Positions 62,204 to 64,000 of a stretch of 64,000 bases of DNA are shown in pieces. Position 1 is the first letter of the stretch. The number at the start of each line of letters is the position of its first letter. Source of the DNA: Mantamonas sphyraenae (taxonomy: Eukaryota; CRuMs; Mantamonadidae); contig JAPMXV010000044.1 in the NCBI GenBank assembly GCA_026936335.1, forward strand, positions 248,001-312,000, read 5' to 3'. Under the pieces are notes generated by a model. The model was not told where the DNA came from and searched no databases. It worked only from the letters and a program-made list of their open reading frames with translations. The position numbers were made by a program, and so were the translations under genes.

Positions 62204-64000
62204 TCACTTCTTCCTCCCAGAAGCCTGCATGCGCACACTGCGCGTGGTCAAAGGCGCTTGTGGCTGTGGTGACACCCCACGCCTGTCTTCCTTCTTCTCC
62301 CTCTGTTCCCGCTGTTGCTGCTGGTGCATGGCAAGGCCGCGTTCAATCTCCCCTCCGCTCAAGGCAGGCAGGGAAAACACAGAAGGCGGCTGGCCGTAGC
62401 GCACACTCATCTCGCTGTTGCTTGGGTTCCAATAGTTGCGTGCCTTTGCGTGGAAGCGCACTGCGTTTGGCATGCGGCGAGGAAGAAACACAGCTGGCAG
62501 CATCACCTCTGTCTCTTCCATGCTCACGTGGTTTACGTGACGTACGCCTCCACTGCTTCGTTCCACATGATCCTCGTCCAACTTGACCAACGCCTGTGTG
62601 CGCGTCTGCGCCTCCTTGCGCAGCCGCTCCCGCTTTTGCTCCCACATCCGCGACAGCTCCTTCTTCGACTGCAGCCGCTGCAACGACTCGCCCTCCTCGC
62701 CCTCATCCAGCACAAACGAAGTCAACGCGTCCTTGCGCAGGGTGCCCGTCTTGTTGAACAGCCCCTTGAGCTGTGTGGGCACATCGCCGCCGCTTTCCAG
62801 ACGCTCCATTGCCGTGCGCAACAGTTTTTCCGTGTTCCGCAGCTTCTGATCGTACTTGATCTTCAGCAGCTCCATCTGCTTGCCGTGCACCACACTCATC
62901 TCCAACACCTCCTTCCACGAATAAAACTCTCGCGACGGAATCGTCACAAACTTGGTCTCCGAGAACGGTTTCAGAATCACTGGCGTCATGTGAGGGTAAA
63001 ACTCCGTGTTGAACACCGCCAATCGTCCGTAAAAGTGCGGTTCCGCCGCCACTCCCGACCCTGCCGTTGCCGTGCTCGCCCTGCTTGCCGCTCGGCTTGC
63101 CGCACGTCGTCGTCTTTCCCGTGCGCGTGACCGTGTGTTGCGACCCGCCCCACCACGTCTCTCGTCATCGTAGTCATCGTCATCCAGCATCTCTTCCTCC
63201 AGATTTTCCTCTTCCTCCTCCTCCTCCCCGTCCCCGTGGTACATCTCATCTTCCTCTGCACGCTCTCGTTCACGCCTCCTTCGCCTCCTACGCCTCCTTC
63301 GTCTGCGCCTGGCCTCCTCCTCCTCTTCATCATCATCATCATCATCATTCTCGCGCCCCTGCTCACCTTTGCCCTCTGCTCCCTTTCGCCGCTTCCTGTG
63401 GTGTCGTCCATGGTGATGCCTGCGGTGATGCTTGTGCCTGCGGCGTCGTCCCTCCTCCTCTTCCTCGTCCTCCTGTTCGTCTCCCGCCTCACCGTGCTGC
63501 TCCTCTGCCCCTTGGACGTACTCACGCACGTGTTCCGCCTGCAACTCGGGCATCTGCCCTCGCAACACCGGTTCCGGCGATCGGCCAGAGTCGCGTCGCC
63601 ACACACCACCTCCCACTCCCCCACGCGCATGCTGCTCACGCTCCTCCGCACTGCCCACACTCGATGCATGCCGCAGGCCGTCGAAAAATTCGGGTGTCTC
63701 ACGTCGGATGCCACTTCCAGGCAGCGACTCCACCGATCCACCCGATCCTTGCAGCTGGAGCCGCGATTGGAATCCCACCGTGCTCGATTGGACCACACTC
63801 ACGTTGGACGGTGTCACCGCACGTGCAGGCATGCCACTTGCACCCAGCTGACCACCGCCACCGCCGCCGCTGCTGCCCATGCCACGTCTCTCCACCTTGT
63901 ACTTCAACACCTGGATGTCCAACTGCGCTTGCTTCAGCTGCTTGGCCAGTTCATGCGACTGCACTTCCATCGCTTCACTCTCCTCCCGGCTGCTCTCCGC
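62204..64000 (-). CDS. Charged coiled-coil protein (5' end outside window)
   Basis: The frame is open through the right edge (AESSREESEAMEVQSHELAKQLKQAQLDIQVLKYKVE), so the start is missing. A short coiled coil is followed by a Gly/Ser-rich stretch, then long Glu/Asp, Arg and His/Arg runs (about 63180-63480), and finally a more conserved-looking domain: PHFYGRLAVFNTEFYPHMTPVILKPFSETKFVTIPSREFYSWKEVLEMSVVHGKQMELLKIKYDQKL. The C-terminus has MLPAVFLPRRMPNAVRFHAKARNYW. No family is recognised; ciliary or cytoskeletal roles would fit the build but are unproven. Confidence 0.7.
   Translation of the reverse strand, partial: AESSREESEAMEVQSHELAKQLKQAQLDIQVLKYKVERRGMGSSGGGGGGQLGASGMPARAVTPSNVSVVQSSTVGFQSRLQLQGSGGSVESLPGSGIRRETPEFFDGLRHASSVGSAEEREQHARGGVGGGVWRRDSGRSPEPVLRGQMPELQAEHVREYVQGAEEQHGEAGDEQEDEEEEEGRRRRHKHHRRHHHGRHHRKRRKGAEGKGEQGRENDDDDDDEEEEEARRRRRRRRRRRRRERERAEEDEMYHGDGEEEEEEENLEEEMLDDDDYDDERRGGAGRNTRSRARERRRRAASRAASRASTATAGSGVAAEPHFYGRLAVFNTEFYPHMTPVILKPFSETKFVTIPSREFYSWKEVLEMSVVHGKQMELLKIKYDQKLRNTEKLLRTAMERLESGGDVPTQLKGLFNKTGTLRKDALTSFVLDEGEEGESLQRLQSKKELSRMWEQKRERLRKEAQTRTQALVKLDEDHVERSSGGVRHVNHVSMEETEVMLPAVFLPRRMPNAVRFHAKARNYWNPSNSEMSVRYGQPPSVFSLPALSGGEIERGLAMHQQQQREQREKKEDRRGVSPQPQAPLTTRSVRMQASGRKK

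Overview
This is a gene-dense eukaryotic nuclear segment. The evidence is spliceosomal introns with GT..AG borders (about 60 to 350 bp), the eukaryotic ribosomal protein uL22/L17, a PSTAIRE cyclin-dependent kinase, an MRG15/Eaf3-type chromatin reader, a CPSF6-like RS-domain splicing/cleavage factor, an Ariadne RBR ligase and a DHHC palmitoyltransferase with ankyrin repeats. The DNA is GC-rich, genes carry zero to four introns, and intergenic gaps are mostly under 250 bp. A free-living, phagotrophic, probably flagellated protist fits best: there is an M8 metalloprotease, a secreted lipase, a GH5 glycolipid hydrolase, ML-domain lipid binders and large coiled-coil/IQ/EF-hand-like proteins. FAM114A, MRG15, IQGAP-type CH and HIP14-like genes point toward the opisthokont/apusomonad/amoebozoan side of the tree, but the species cannot be fixed from sequence alone. 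About 34 protein genes are seen; I recognised no tRNA, rRNA or CRISPR.

Layout. 1-12.1 kb: Ariadne E3 (cut by the left edge), CPSF6-like factor, an acidic single-span protein, L17, a PB1-like/FW-domain protein, an ML lipid-binding protein and a CHORD-like/coiled-coil/IQ-repeat protein. 12.1-19.1 kb: a 1149-residue coiled-coil protein, a four-helix membrane protein, a secreted class 3 lipase and the second ML gene, which lies in an inverted duplicate of the 7.3-8.2 kb block. 19.2-25.7 kb: a giant M8 (leishmanolysin-type) protease with seven EGF+IPT/TIG repeats, one membrane span and two cytoplasmic SH3 domains. 25.7-37.6 kb: mitochondrial carrier, two tandem gamma-carbonic-anhydrase homologues, rhomboid, MFS transporter, a glycosyltransferase-like type II membrane protein, MRG15 and FAM114A-like genes. 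37.6-52.5 kb: glucose-6-phosphate dehydrogenase, HIP14-like DHHC enzyme, GH5 hydrolase, DPH6, CDK1, a membrane C2H2 protein, a PPP phosphatase and a CBS-domain protein. 52.5-57.3 kb: CCDC25 and, head to head with it, a CH + CBM48-like + RCC1 fusion. 57.4-62.1 kb: a cluster of four four-helix membrane proteins, three of which share a CGCC motif after helix 2. 62.2-64 kb: a charged coiled-coil protein cut by the right edge.

Many neighbours are divergent with start codons 0 to 260 bp apart, so shared promoters are likely. Two genes (M8 protease, GH5) each need one single-base correction inside a G/C run to read through; this may be sequencing error or real lesions. Exon borders were inferred by eye from splice consensus, reading-phase agreement and protein continuity; none has transcript support.
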